Part shown: in pieces, positions 1 through 9,000 of the stretch
Position numbering within the stretch: position 1 is the first letter of the stretch
Layout of the letters: each line of letters starts with the position of its first letter
Assembly (NCBI GenBank): GCA_000798955.1
Contig: JTLC01000054.1
Span: forward strand, 24,297 to 56,361
From: Firmicutes bacterium ZOR0006
GTDB lineage: Bacteria; Bacillota_I; Bacilli_A; Culicoidibacterales; ZOR0006
DNA length: 32,065 nucleotides
Direction of reading: 5' to 3'
The notes under the pieces: generated by a model
What the model was told of the DNA's origin: nothing
What the model saw: the letters and a program-made list of their open reading frames with translations, nothing else
Databases searched by the model: none
Program-made: the position numbers and the translations under genes

Positions 1-3000
1 TATTTCAAACGAATCAATTTTATCCAGAACAAATCGATAAAATTTACCAACATTTAATCACACGTACACCAGGAAAAATTCAGCTTTTTCCGGATATGAT
101 CGAGTTCCGCCATCGTTTTGAGCAACAAATTCATCGGCAAATTCAGCAGGAGCAAAATCAAGCGCTTGCTGATTTGAATGCCCAAAAACAAGCACTAGGG
201 GTAAGTGCCTACACACAACAATGGGAAAAAATTGAAGCACAGGCAAGTAAGAAACGTGATGAAGCGAAACGAGAATTAACACGTGCTGTTGAAAAAATTG
301 AAAAGCAACAAAAAGCGTTAGCGATGTTACACCGCGAATGTATCGCACAGTCAAAAGAAACAGGACGCTATGAACTAAAAATCGGGTATCCGTTTATCAA
401 GGGGAAATTTTTAGATGAAACGCTCGTGCACGCACCACTGTTTTTATTTTCAGCAGTTTTAGAGCGTGGAGCCAACAATACCTGGTACCTTCGCCTTGAT
501 GGACAATCACCAATTATCAATCGGGTCTTTTTGTTAGCTGTTCAAAAGTATAATCAAACACCTATTGCCCTTGATGTCATTGAAAAATTTTCTGTTGGAA
601 AGATTGATTTAACAAGTGAACACCTTTATCGGCAATTACTGCGCCAATTTAGCCTGCACATTGATTGGCAATCATTACCACTACAACCATTTCCAGAACC
701 GATGCAATTGGATCAAGAATTAAAAGCGACGGTGATTGGGAGTTTTAAAATTGAGCACCACCTTGTAGTCGGTAATTTTCCAATCGCTAACTCACTGTAT
801 CATGATTATGAAAAGTTGCAACAAGTGCCCCAATTACCAAAAACAATTGAGCATTTATTTGCACCAGCACAATCACACCCCCAAGTCACACAATTATTAC
901 CAGTGGACCAACAGTACTTTTTGACTGCACTAGACGAGAGTCAAGAACAGGCAATTGCATTAACACAACAACAACCCTATTCTGTGATTTACGGACCACC
1001 GGGTACAGGAAAATCACAGACGATTGCGAATTTAATAGGGCAATCGCTCGCTAAAAATAAACGGGTTCTCGTGGTTTCACATAAAAAAGCCGCGCTCGAT
1101 GTGATTTATAACCGGATTCCGAAACTACAAGAGCAAGCCGTCTTGTTACATCAACCAACGGCACAAGCCGAACAATTTTTTCAAAAAACAACAACTATGT
1201 TAGAAACGAAAGAAGCCGCACCGGGAATCGTAGAACAACTCAATCACAAATTGAACGAATATAATCAACAACTCCAAAAAATTCTGGCGGCTTTTGACGA
1301 TGTTGCCCAATTTTTGCAGCAGCACCATGTCATTGGCTTAACAGTGCAAGAAATGTATACGCAATCGATACCAATTCAAATGCGTCGTGATCCACGCTAT
1401 GATTTGATGCGTTTTTGGCAAAGCCCACAAACAATTGAAGCGTTAGATTTTCCAACAAGTGTGCAGTTACAAACGAAGCTGCAACAATATCAAATGATCG
1501 GGAAAGCGCATCAAGTTCAACAGATGAAGGCGAATCCGTATGTCACGCTATTTGCGAAACTTTCAAATCATGAACAAGTCCAATTAGAACGCCAATTTCA
1601 ACAGACACTCCACTTCTTTAATGGCGAGCAAAAAAGTTGGCAAGCAAAGCAGCAGGTCAGTGATCCGGCATGGAACTTGAAATACTGGTCACAAATTGTC
1701 CATATCAGTCATAATTTAGCTGAATTTAGTGCACAATTAGCGGTACAAAAACAAACATTGACGCATGATTTTAGCCAGTTCTATGAGCAACTGCAGTGTT
1801 TGGAAACTGTCATTCCCCAAGCGTTTTGGCAAAACTTTACTACCGCACTAGAAAAAGGGAATTATGATCAGCTCGCGATTTATTTGCAACAAGTTGATGA
1901 AGCGTTAGAATTACTAGCAAAATATGAACAACTCGATGCTGAATTGCAAAAGTTAACACAAGAAGAATTACAATTGATTGAACAGCTCTTTGTCGTATTT
2001 GAAACGAAAGAAAAAGTTGAATCCTTTGTCCAAAGTTTACCGGAATTGTTAATTTTACAAAATATTCGTCAAGCAGAAACACAAACGTCAGCATTAGTTG
2101 CTATGGAGCAGTTCAAAAATTTCCAAAATCAAGCACAACACGTCCTTCAACAAAAATTTAGCGCTGTTCAGGAGTATCTCCGCTCGAAACATCAAGCAGA
2201 AATGGTCCGCTGTTGGCAGAAGCAACCACATGAATTGGAAGCATTGTATCACCAAGTGACGAAAAAACGGCAAATAACAACGATTCGTGAAAGTATCCAC
2301 CAATACGCACAGGCTTATTTCACCCTCTTTCCATGTTGGTTAGCGAGTCCGGAAACGATTGCTGATATTTTCCCGCTAACAACAGATTTATTCGATATTG
2401 TTATTTTTGATGAAGCATCACAATTAGCAGTCGAACAGACGATTCCTGTCTTTTATCGTGGGAAGCAAGTCGTGATTGTCGGTGATGATCAACAGTTAAA
2501 ACCACCACAAATGTTCACATTGAAATTTGATGATGATATGGCTGAAGCGGAAACAGATGTCAGTTATCAAGCAGAAAGTATCCTTGATCTCGCAAAATTA
2601 AAATATCCAAGCGTGAAGTTGAACTATCACTATCGTTCACAAGCCAGTGAATTGATTGCGTTCTCAAATGCTGCCTTTTATGAAAATGATTTGATGGTGA
2701 CAACCGATGTGATTCAACAACGAAGTGCTAAACGGGCACCAATTGAGCGGTTTAAAGTGAATGGTATTTGGCGGGAACAAACTAATATTATTGAAGCCTA
2801 CCAAATCGTCGCACTCGTTGTAGAAGTCTTTAAACAAAAACGGCGTGAAGATACTGTTGGTGTCATTACGTTTAACTCGAAGCAAAAGGACTTAATTTTA
2901 GATTTGCTTGAGCAATATACCCAAGAAGATACTGTTTTTGCGAAACAATATTTCCTTGAGCAAGAACGATTTGTTGATGGTGAAGATGTCAGCTTCTTCG

Positions 3001-3683
3001 TCAAAAATATTGAGAATGTCCAAGGGGATGAACGAGATATTATTCTCTTTTCAAGTGCCTATGCGCCAAACTCACAAGGGAAAATGAGTATGAATTTTGG
3101 TTCACTCTCACAAGAAGGCGGAGAAAATCGCCTCAATGTTGCGATTACACGAGCACGAAAGAAAATCTATCTTGTGACGTCAATTGAACCAGAAGAGCTC
3201 GATGTGGAACAAACAAAGTTTGCCGGTGCGAAATTATTAAAAGCTTACTTAACGTATGCACGCGCCGTTTCAACAGGAAACACATTGGAAAAAGAACTTG
3301 TCTTGCGCCAATTACAACATCAACGCCCTCAAATAGAGACGACACAAGCATCAGAGTTTGCTCGGCAATTAGCCCTCAACTTAGAAATGCGTGGCTATCA
3401 AGTCAAACAAAATTTAGGGACAAAGATGTACCAGTTAGATTTAGCAATCTATGATCCACAAAAAGAGCGATATGTGTTGGGTATCGAGTGTGATACCCCG
3501 CTCAATCAAGCGAAGACCGCTAAGCACCGCGATTTAGTCAAACAAAGCGTGTTAGCTAGCTTTGGCTGGAAAACAATGCGCGTTTGGAGTCGTGATTGGT
3601 GGCTCGATAAGGAGAAGGTCTTGCAAACAATCGAACAACGATTAGCTGATTTAGAAATGGAGCGTGAGTTAGCAGATGAGTAA
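1..3683 (+). CDS. SF1 (Upf1-like) helicase with C-terminal PD-(D/E)XK-like domain, 5' end outside window
   Basis: The reading frame is open to the left edge (it reads FQTNQFYPEQIDKIY before the first internal ATG at 96), so the real start lies upstream. Visible motifs are a Walker A GPPGTGKS near nt 990-1020, a Walker B-type FDEASQL near 2405, GDDQQLKPP near 2480, a YHYRSQ block near 2625 and NVAITRARKKIYLV near 3135. These are the SF1 helicase motifs of AAA_11/AAA_12 proteins. The middle, about nt 1200-2300, is glutamine-rich and coiled-coil-like. The C-terminus (about 3340-3660) has LDLAIYDP, GIECD, a TAKHRD block and a GW-x5-VWSRDWW ending, as in the MTES_1575-type restriction-endonuclease fold attached to large helicases. 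The role is probably nucleic-acid processing or defence. It overlaps the next gene by 8 bp, so the two should be translationally coupled. The helicase call is firm; the nuclease-fold call is by motif memory. Confidence 0.85.
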   Translation, partial: FQTNQFYPEQIDKIYQHLITRTPGKIQLFPDMIEFRHRFEQQIHRQIQQEQNQALADLNAQKQALGVSAYTQQWEKIEAQASKKRDEAKRELTRAVEKIEKQQKALAMLHRECIAQSKETGRYELKIGYPFIKGKFLDETLVHAPLFLFSAVLERGANNTWYLRLDGQSPIINRVFLLAVQKYNQTPIALDVIEKFSVGKIDLTSEHLYRQLLRQFSLHIDWQSLPLQPFPEPMQLDQELKATVIGSFKIEHHLVVGNFPIANSLYHDYEKLQQVPQLPKTIEHLFAPAQSHPQVTQLLPVDQQYFLTALDESQEQAIALTQQQPYSVIYGPPGTGKSQTIANLIGQSLAKNKRVLVVSHKKAALDVIYNRIPKLQEQAVLLHQPTAQAEQFFQKTTTMLETKEAAPGIVEQLNHKLNEYNQQLQKILAAFDDVAQFLQQHHVIGLTVQEMYTQSIPIQMRRDPRYDLMRFWQSPQTIEALDFPTSVQLQTKLQQYQMIGKAHQVQQMKANPYVTLFAKLSNHEQVQLERQFQQTLHFFNGEQKSWQAKQQVSDPAWNLKYWSQIVHISHNLAEFSAQLAVQKQTLTHDFSQFYEQLQCLETVIPQAFWQNFTTALEKGNYDQLAIYLQQVDEALELLAKYEQLDAELQKLTQEELQLIEQLFVVFETKEKVESFVQSLPELLILQNIRQAETQTSALVAMEQFKNFQNQAQHVLQQKFSAVQEYLRSKHQAEMVRCWQKQPHELEALYHQVTKKRQITTIRESIHQYAQAYFTLFPCWLASPETIADIFPLTTDLFDIVIFDEASQLAVEQTIPVFYRGKQVVIVGDDQQLKPPQMFTLKFDDDMAEAETDVSYQAESILDLAKLKYPSVKLNYHYRSQASELIAFSNAAFYENDLMVTTDVIQQRSAKRAPIERFKVNGIWREQTNIIEAYQIVALVVEVFKQKRREDTVGVITFNSKQKDLILDLLEQYTQEDTVFAKQYFLEQERFVDGEDVSFFVKNIENVQGDERDIILFSSAYAPNSQGKMSMNFGSLSQEGGENRLNVAITRARKKIYLVTSIEPEELDVEQTKFAGAKLLKAYLTYARAVSTGNTLEKELVLRQLQHQRPQIETTQASEFARQLALNLEMRGYQVKQNLGTKMYQLDLAIYDPQKERYVLGIECDTPLNQAKTAKHRDLVKQSVLASFGWKTMRVWSRDWWLDKEKVLQTIEQRLADLEMERELADE

Positions 3684-4017
3684 CCAAATGTATGAAAAAT
3701 TACAAACAAGTTGGCCAATGCTGATTGGTGGTAAATCAACAAAATTTCGCCAAGAATTACTCGGGATTTACGAGCAAGAACAACAACAACACAACGAATT
3801 GCAGCAACAACAACGGGATGAAATCACCGAATTGGAGTCGCAAAATCGGGAACTGCAAGCTGAAATTGCGAAATTACAACAAGATATTGCTGCGCAACAA
3901 GAAGCACATCAACGCGAATACACGAACTTACACGAGCAAGTCTTGCAAAAAATTCGCTTAATGGAAGAGCAAGCGGAACTTTATTTCGTAAAAAATGCGG
4001 AAAATGAAGTAAAGTAG
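3676..4017 (+). CDS. Small glutamine-rich coiled-coil protein, partner of the helicase
   Basis: This 113-residue protein starts at an ATG inside the last codons of the helicase gene, with GGAG at 3659-3662 as a possible ribosome-binding site. Residues about 30-105 are an almost continuous heptad-like, charged coiled coil with Q runs (EQQQHNELQQQQ). There is no signal peptide or membrane segment, so it should be cytoplasmic. The family is not recognised. The overlap with the helicase suggests the two are made together and that this is a structural or regulatory subunit; that is inference. Confidence 0.7.
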   Translation: MSNQMYEKLQTSWPMLIGGKSTKFRQELLGIYEQEQQQHNELQQQQRDEITELESQNRELQAEIAKLQQDIAAQQEAHQREYTNLHEQVLQKIRLMEEQAELYFVKNAENEVK

Positions 4018-4046
4018 CTGAATTTTCTCGCTAAATAGCGTAAAAT
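4018..4046 (+). promoter_or_regulatory. Probable promoter of ppaC
   Basis: CTGAAT (4018-4023), a 17-nt spacer and TAAAAT (4041-4046) lie 42 nt before the ppaC start. The spacer carries the inverted repeat CGCTA-AA-TAGCG (4029-4040), which could be an operator. The -35 match is only partial. Confidence 0.4.
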
Positions 4047-4087
4047 AAAGAAGGAAAAAATATGGATGATATTAAAGGAGAAACCCA

Positions 4088-5008
4088 ATGAGTAAAACAT
4101 TAATTTTCGGACACAAAAACCCAGATACGGATTCAATCACGTCAAGCTTAGTCATGGCTGACTTACAAACAAAGTTAGGACACGATGTGGAAGCAGTACG
4201 TTTAGGGGAATTTGGTAAAGAAACACAATATATCTTAGATCATTTCCAATTAGAAGCACCACGCTTAATTGAAAACCTTGATGGTGTTGAATCAGTTATG
4301 CTTGTTGACCACAATGAGTTTGGGCAAAGTGCTGATGGCATCGAAAACGTTCGCATCTTAGCAGTTGTCGATCACCACCGTATGGCAAACTTCCAAACAA
4401 GTGAACCATTACTGTACCGTGCAGAGCCAGTAGGATGTACAGGAACAATTTTATATAAACTTTACCGTGAAAATAACATTGAAATCACGCCAACAATCGC
4501 TGGATTAATGGCAAGTGCAATCGTTTCAGATACATTATTATTTAAATCACCAACTTGTACACCACAAGACGAAGCAGCAGCGAAAGAGTTAGCAGCAATC
4601 GCCAACTTAGACTTAGCGGTTTACGGATTAGAGATGTTAAAAGCGGGAACCGATTTAAGTGACTATTCAGCTGAGCAGTTATTATCAATCGATGCGAAAC
4701 CATTCGAAATGAACGGCATCACAATGGAAATTGCGCAAGTGAACACAGCGAGCATCCCAGAAATGATGGAACGCCAAGCAGAAATTGAAGCAGCAATGGC
4801 AACAATTATCGCTGATCGTAACCTTGATTTATTCTTCTTAGCAATTACTGACATCATCAACAGCAACTCACAAGTTATTGCACTCGGAACAGCAACAGGA
4901 CTCGTAGAAAAAGCCTACGAAGTGACGTTAGAAAACAATACCGTGTTACTACCAGGAGTCGTATCACGTAAAAAACAAATCGTCCCAGTATTACAAAACA
5001 ACGCCTAA
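4088..5008 (+). CDS. ppaC: Manganese-dependent inorganic pyrophosphatase (family II, DHH)
   Basis: This cytoplasmic enzyme hydrolyses pyrophosphate to two phosphates and so pulls biosynthetic reactions forward. At 306 residues it has the normal family II length. Metal and active-site motifs are intact: GHKNPDTDS (H9, D13, D15), LVDHNE (D74, H75), VVDHHR (D95, H96, H97), SDTLLFKSPT (D148), and the C-terminal SRKKQIVP substrate-binding block. AAAGGAG at 4075-4081 sets the start. Codon use is the regular, highly expressed type. Its TAA stop (5006-5008) lies within the 5' consensus of the first repeat unit (GCCTAAGTGCTGAC), so the 3' untranslated region consists of the repeat array. Confidence 0.97.
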   Translation: MSKTLIFGHKNPDTDSITSSLVMADLQTKLGHDVEAVRLGEFGKETQYILDHFQLEAPRLIENLDGVESVMLVDHNEFGQSADGIENVRILAVVDHHRMANFQTSEPLLYRAEPVGCTGTILYKLYRENNIEITPTIAGLMASAIVSDTLLFKSPTCTPQDEAAAKELAAIANLDLAVYGLEMLKAGTDLSDYSAEQLLSIDAKPFEMNGITMEIAQVNTASIPEMMERQAEIEAAMATIIADRNLDLFFLAITDIINSNSQVIALGTATGLVEKAYEVTLENNTVLLPGVVSRKKQIVPVLQNNA

Positions 5009-5153
5009 GTGCTGACACCGGTGCCAAACTCGAGTAATCAAGTTGGCAGCGAGGCGAAATAAAAAATAAACCCACCAAAATAGCAAGCTGAGATTGCGCA
5101 ATTTTGGTGGGTGTTTTTTTGAGCCTTGCAGGTGGAAGCATGTTATAACGACT
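5007..5153 (+). repeat. Repeat unit 1 of the ppaC 3' array
   Basis: Unit of 147 bp opening with AAGTGCTGAC at the ppaC stop. Hairpin 1 is TGCCAA/TTGGCA (5022-5027 with 5043-5048), extended by CT/AG after one bulged A. Hairpin 2 is the terminator at 5070-5120. The unit closes with GGTGGAAGCATGTT (5131-5144). It is almost identical to unit 4. Confidence 0.85.
5070..5120 (+). terminator. Terminator in repeat unit 1, downstream of ppaC
   Basis: A 12-bp perfect stem, ACCCACCAAAAT (5070-5081) with ATTTTGGTGGGT (5101-5112), has a small inner GCAA/TTGC stem and is followed by G and seven T. It is the first strong terminator after ppaC. Confidence 0.85.
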
Positions 5154-5296
5154 AAGTGTTTGACCGTGGTCTTGCATGAAAAGCATCAAAGGCAAGAGCG
5201 GATGCGGTAGGCAAATAAATTTTGGAGCGGTACTTTTCAAGAGAGTATCGCTCAAAATGTTTTGCGAGCATTCGCAACGGGAGACACGTTATGCCT
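5154..5296 (+). repeat. Repeat unit 2
   Basis: Unit of 143 bp starting AAGTGTTTGACCG. Hairpin 1 is TCTTGC/GCAAGA (5170-5175 with 5192-5197) around a 16-nt loop ATGAAAAGCATCAAAG. Hairpin 2 (5219-5258) pairs ATTTT-GAGCG-TACT with AGTA-CGCTC-AAAAT. The tail is a degenerate CGGGAGACACGTT. It is a close relative of unit 8, more than 8 kb away, including the shared TAGGCAAATAAAT linker. Confidence 0.8.
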
Positions 5297-5441
5297 AAGT
5301 GCTGAGTACGTTTTTACAAACAAAGTATCCAAGGTAAAATCACTTTCGATATGCCAGAAAATCTTCAGCAATTGACAAAGAAATTCAAATTGATGAAGAT
5401 ATCTGGCGAGGAAGTGAAGTGCGAAGCATGTTAAAACGCCT
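5297..5441 (+). repeat. Repeat unit 3
   Basis: Unit of 145 bp starting AAGTGCTGAG. Hairpin 1 is TTTTAC/GTAAAA (5312-5317 with 5334-5339) around the 16-nt loop AAACAAAGTATCCAAG. Hairpin 2 (5353-5407) is long and imperfect: GCCAGA, ATCTTCA and CAATT pair with AATTG, TGAAGAT and TCTGGC. It has no T-tract, so it is not a classical terminator. The tail is GCGAAGCATGTT. Confidence 0.8.
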
Positions 5442-5588
5442 AAGTGCTGACACCGGTGCCAAACTCGAGTAATCAAGTTGGCAGCGAGGCGAAATAAAAA
5501 ATAAACCCACCAAAATAGCAAGCTGAGATTGCGCAATTTTGGTGGGTGTTTTTTTGAGCCATGCAGGTGGAAGCATGTTATAATGCCT
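5442..5588 (+). repeat. Repeat unit 4, near-identical copy of unit 1
   Basis: From 5435 to 5582 it matches 5000-5147 at a constant offset of 435 bp, with one visible substitution (GAGCC-T/A-TGCAGG). It includes the same terminator at 5505-5555. The near identity implies a recent duplication or gene conversion, whereas units 2 and 3 between the copies have diverged. The tail contains a perfect TATAAT (5579-5584), which is not conserved in the other units. Confidence 0.85.
5505..5555 (+). terminator. Terminator in repeat unit 4
   Basis: Same 12-bp ACCCACCAAAAT/ATTTTGGTGGGT stem and T-tract as at 5070-5120, shifted by 435 bp. Confidence 0.75.
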
Positions 5589-5700
5589 AAGTGTCCGATT
5601 GCGTTGCTATTAGCAAAGTTGGCAGCGACTACGTCACTCAAATGATGGTGACGAAAATAAGGAAACGACTGAATTCAAAAAGGATTCAGTCGTTTTTTTA
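5589..5700 (+). repeat. Repeat unit 5, last unit of the first array
   Basis: Starts AAGTGTCCGA. Hairpin 1 is CGTTGC/GCAGCG (5602-5607 with 5622-5627, one G-U pair). An extra small stem GTCAC/GTGAC follows in the block GACTACGTCACTCAAA, which recurs near 13340 as GACTACATCACTCAAA. Hairpin 2 is the terminator at 5664-5700. The unit lacks the GGTGGAAGCATG tail, so the array ends here. Confidence 0.7.
5664..5700 (+). terminator. Terminator closing the first array
   Basis: Perfect 11-bp stem AACGACTGAAT (5664-5674) with ATTCAGTCGTT (5684-5694), followed by a seven-T run. Confidence 0.9.
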
Positions 5701-5730
5701 GTTTAGTGGGTGTGTGGTGATTCATAAAGT

Positions 5731-5751
5731 AATTGACGAAAAAAGTCAATT
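5731..5751. promoter_or_regulatory. Perfect inverted repeat, possible operator
   Basis: AATTGAC-7-GTCAATT lies about 130 bp before the -10 box of the metalloprotease gene. It could be a distal operator or a small hairpin. No regulator is identified. Confidence 0.3.
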
Positions 5752-5821
5752 AGCTGCAATTTTTTACGGCGCTGTCTCTTTTGGTTTATTCATAAATTTA
5801 ACAATATAACATGAAAATCGA

Positions 5822-5888
5822 CTTTTTCTGACAAAAAAACGGCTTTTTCTTACAAAAAGGTGAAATTGGTTGAAAAATGCAATATAAT
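5822..5888 (+). promoter_or_regulatory. Promoter region of the M60 gene with 21-bp-spaced direct repeats
   Basis: CTTTTTCTGACAAAAA (5822-5837) and CTTTTTCTTACAAAAA (5843-5858) are 15/16 identical with a 21-bp period, so they lie on the same face of the helix. A perfect -10 TATAAT follows at 5883-5888, but the -35 is poor (GTGAAA at 5860-5865). A weak -35 next to phased direct repeats is the usual layout for activator binding, for example by a response regulator. That reading is inference. Confidence 0.5.
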
Positions 5889-6018
5889 AAGAATGTTGTG
5901 AAAGGCAAATGCTTAGAAATGAGCAGACGCAAAACTATAGGGACTAAGGCAGAATGCTATGTCAGCCAGCTACCTCAAGACGAACGAGGCACAAACAAAA
6001 AAGGAGATACTCAGACAG

Positions 6019-9000
6019 ATGAAAAAAACAACAGTTGGCGTTGGTTTAACGGCATGTACACTGGTTATTGCTGGGACAACGGGGATTATTGCCTCAGCGC
6101 AGCAATTGCTTGAGCCAATCGTGCTCCAGCAGGAAACATCAACAAACGAAACGCAGCAACAACAGACAGCAACGTACAGTCCAAAAATGGCAGAAGTCAG
6201 GCCATTTATGCATTTTGCCGATGTAGCATACAGTGAAGCATTCAAAATGCCACAGACAAACATTGCTACAATTAGCAATAATGCCGGTCATTACAGTAAT
6301 CGTGTCATCACTGATGCCATTGATAATGATCCAACGACGTATTGGGAAACGAATAAGGCGAATGCGACGGCACCAGTGTGGAACAATGAAGTTGAAGTTA
6401 CTTTACATGAAGAAGTGACGCTTGATCGCATTGTTTTTGGGGCACGACCAGATCGAAAAGGCTTTGCGACACAATTTGAAATTTACGCTTCAACAACAGA
6501 CGAAGGAGATGACTATCAACTTGTCGCAACTGGGGGACATGATGCTGTCACTGGCTTTGTCGAAGCAAAATTTGCCCCGACAGCAATGAAACGTGTGAAA
6601 TTTAAATTTGTCGAATCAACACAAAATTGGGCGACTTTGAGTGAGCTTGGCTTCTATTATGAAGATCAAGTTGCAAATGCGATGGAGCAACTCTTTACCG
6701 ATAGCAGTAAGAGCCAGTTAAGTCCAGAGTATGCCAATACAGCGGCCTTAACGCAACTCGAAGCTGCCGTTGGCCAACATCCATTGGCAAGCACCTATGC
6801 ACCAACGCTCGAAGATGCGTGGATTTTATTGAATCACGAGCCACTTGAAGCAACAGAAGCGAAAACTCAAGTGTTTGCGCATTATGCCAATCAAGCCTAC
6901 ACGGATGCCTTTCAATTACCAGCAACAAACATTGCTGGGATCAGCAATAATGCTGGACATTATAGTAATCGCGTTATTACCGATGCAATTGATGGCGATT
7001 TGACAACATATTGGGAAACGAACAAAGCGAATACGGCAACTTGGAACAATGAAGTTGAAGTAGCCTTTACAGAACACGTGACACTCAATCGGATTGTCCT
7101 TGGAGCACGTCCCGATACAAAGGGGTTTGTGACAAAATTTGAAGTGTATGCTTCAATGACAACAGCAGGTGATACCTATGAATTAATTGCGACCGGTGGT
7201 CATCAAAGCACAAACGCCTTAATTGAGGCCACATTTGTCCCAACGAAAATGAAACGTGTGAAAATTAAATTTGTCGAATCGAATCAAAACTGGGCGACAA
7301 TCAATGAGCTCGCGTTTTATCGCGAAGACCAAGTTGCGAATGCGATGGAGCAACTCTTTACTGATAGCAGTCATAGTCAGTTGAATCCAGCATATGCGAC
7401 GGAAGCAGCGTTAACACAGCTTGAAGCCGCAGTCGCCCAACACCCATTGGCAAGTAGCTATGCAACAACACTCGAAGATGCGTGGATTCTTCTCAATCAT
7501 CAACCACTCGAAGCAACGGTAGCAACGACACAGCTGTTTACCCAGTTTGCGAACGAAGCATATAGTGAAGCATTCAAAATGCCAAACACAAATATTGCCA
7601 CAATTACGAATAATGCCGGTCATTACAGTAATCGCGTCATCACAAATGCGATTGATGGCGACTTAGCAACCTATTGGGAAACCAACAAGGCGAATACGAC
7701 AACTTGGAACAATGAGCTTGAAGTGACATTCACCGAGCGTGTGACGCTTGATCGCATCGTCCTTGGTTCACGCCCTGATACAAAAGGTTTTGCCACGAAA
7801 TTTGAAGTCTATGCTTCAAAGACAATAAGTGGGGAAACATATGAGTTAATTGCGACCGGTGGTCATCAGCGAACGGCAGAATTAATTGAAGCAAAATTTG
7901 TGCCAACAGAAATGAAACGGGTGAAAATCAAGTTTGTCGAATCAAATCAAGACTGGGCAACGGTAAATGAACTCGCCTTTTATCATGAAGATGTTGTGAC
8001 GAACACCGTTCAAGATCTTTTTGTTGATCAAACCTATTTAGCACTCAAACCAGAATATCACAATCGAGAAGTTTTAGAGCAGCTGCAACTTGCCGTTGAG
8101 CAACATCCGGCTCAAGCAGCATTACAAGAACTGATGACGATGGCGTTTCAGGTGCTCGATGGTACCATTGCCGAGCATGTCCTCGTGACAGCCAATCAAG
8201 ATGGGGATATGAATGCGCATGCCAAAAACACATTGTCGATGAGTTCAGCTGGACAAAATCTGCAAGCAACGGGTGTCTATGGCTTACCTGGTGAAAAAGT
8301 GATTATTTATCTTGATGTTGAGCCAGGAACACAGCAATTACCGAAAATTTCTTTTAGCCAAAATCAAGGGAGCTGGCGCGGATACGTCAAAACTGTTGAT
8401 CTCAAACCAGGACGAAATGAAATTATTGTTCCCGAATTCGATCTCAGTTCGGATATCTATGCCTATAAGCCAAGCCCTGGTGGGGCAGCCTATATCGTGA
8501 ACCCATATACGGCGGAACAACAAGGGCAAGCACCAAAATTACGGATTGAAGGAGCACATGAATTCCCCTTCTATCGTGAGGGTGATGATGAAGCAGCCTT
8601 TTTGGCCGAAGTTGCGGCATACCAAGCCAAATTAACCGCAGCTCAAGCCGTTGGTGATGAGCGTGTCCTCGATTTACTCGAAGTTGAAAGTGAACGCGTC
8701 TTGATTTCGACATTAGCGAGTGCTGGCTATCAAGTCTTTATCAATGAAGGTCAACAACCAAGTGATTTAGTGACAAACTGGAATGATACCTTTAATGCGT
8801 TACTCGACTTCCAAGGATTAGATGGAAGTAGTGAAGTCAATGACCGTAAAGCGTTAAAAGAACATGTCCGCGTGATGCAACCATACGGCTTCTTGTACGC
8901 CTATACAACGCACGTCGGGATTCAAACCGGACATGCATCAGCCGTTTTACGTGAAGGCTTCCTCAATAGTTGGGGAATGGCTCACGAAACTGGGCACCGT

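Noticed and set aside
5579-5584. Each repeat unit is a separate small RNA gene with a -10 TATAAT in the preceding tail
   Set aside because: TATAAT is seen at the end of unit 4 and TATAAC at the end of unit 1, but the others read TTATGC, TTAAAA or TTGAAA and no -35 is conserved.
5007-5700. Integron attC array or CRISPR array
   Set aside because: The units have conserved ends and palindromic centres as attC sites do, but there are no GTTRRRY/RYYYAAC core sites, no cassettes between units and no integrase in the window. Unit length and lack of short identical repeats with spacers exclude CRISPR.
5959-6018. Upstream start of the M60 protein at 5959
   Set aside because: No ribosome-binding site, and it would put 20 polar residues before a classical signal peptide; 6019 has AAGGAG at the right distance.
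5875-6113. 78-residue ORF overlapping the M60 start
   Set aside because: No ribosome-binding site, and it overlaps a strong gene in another frame.
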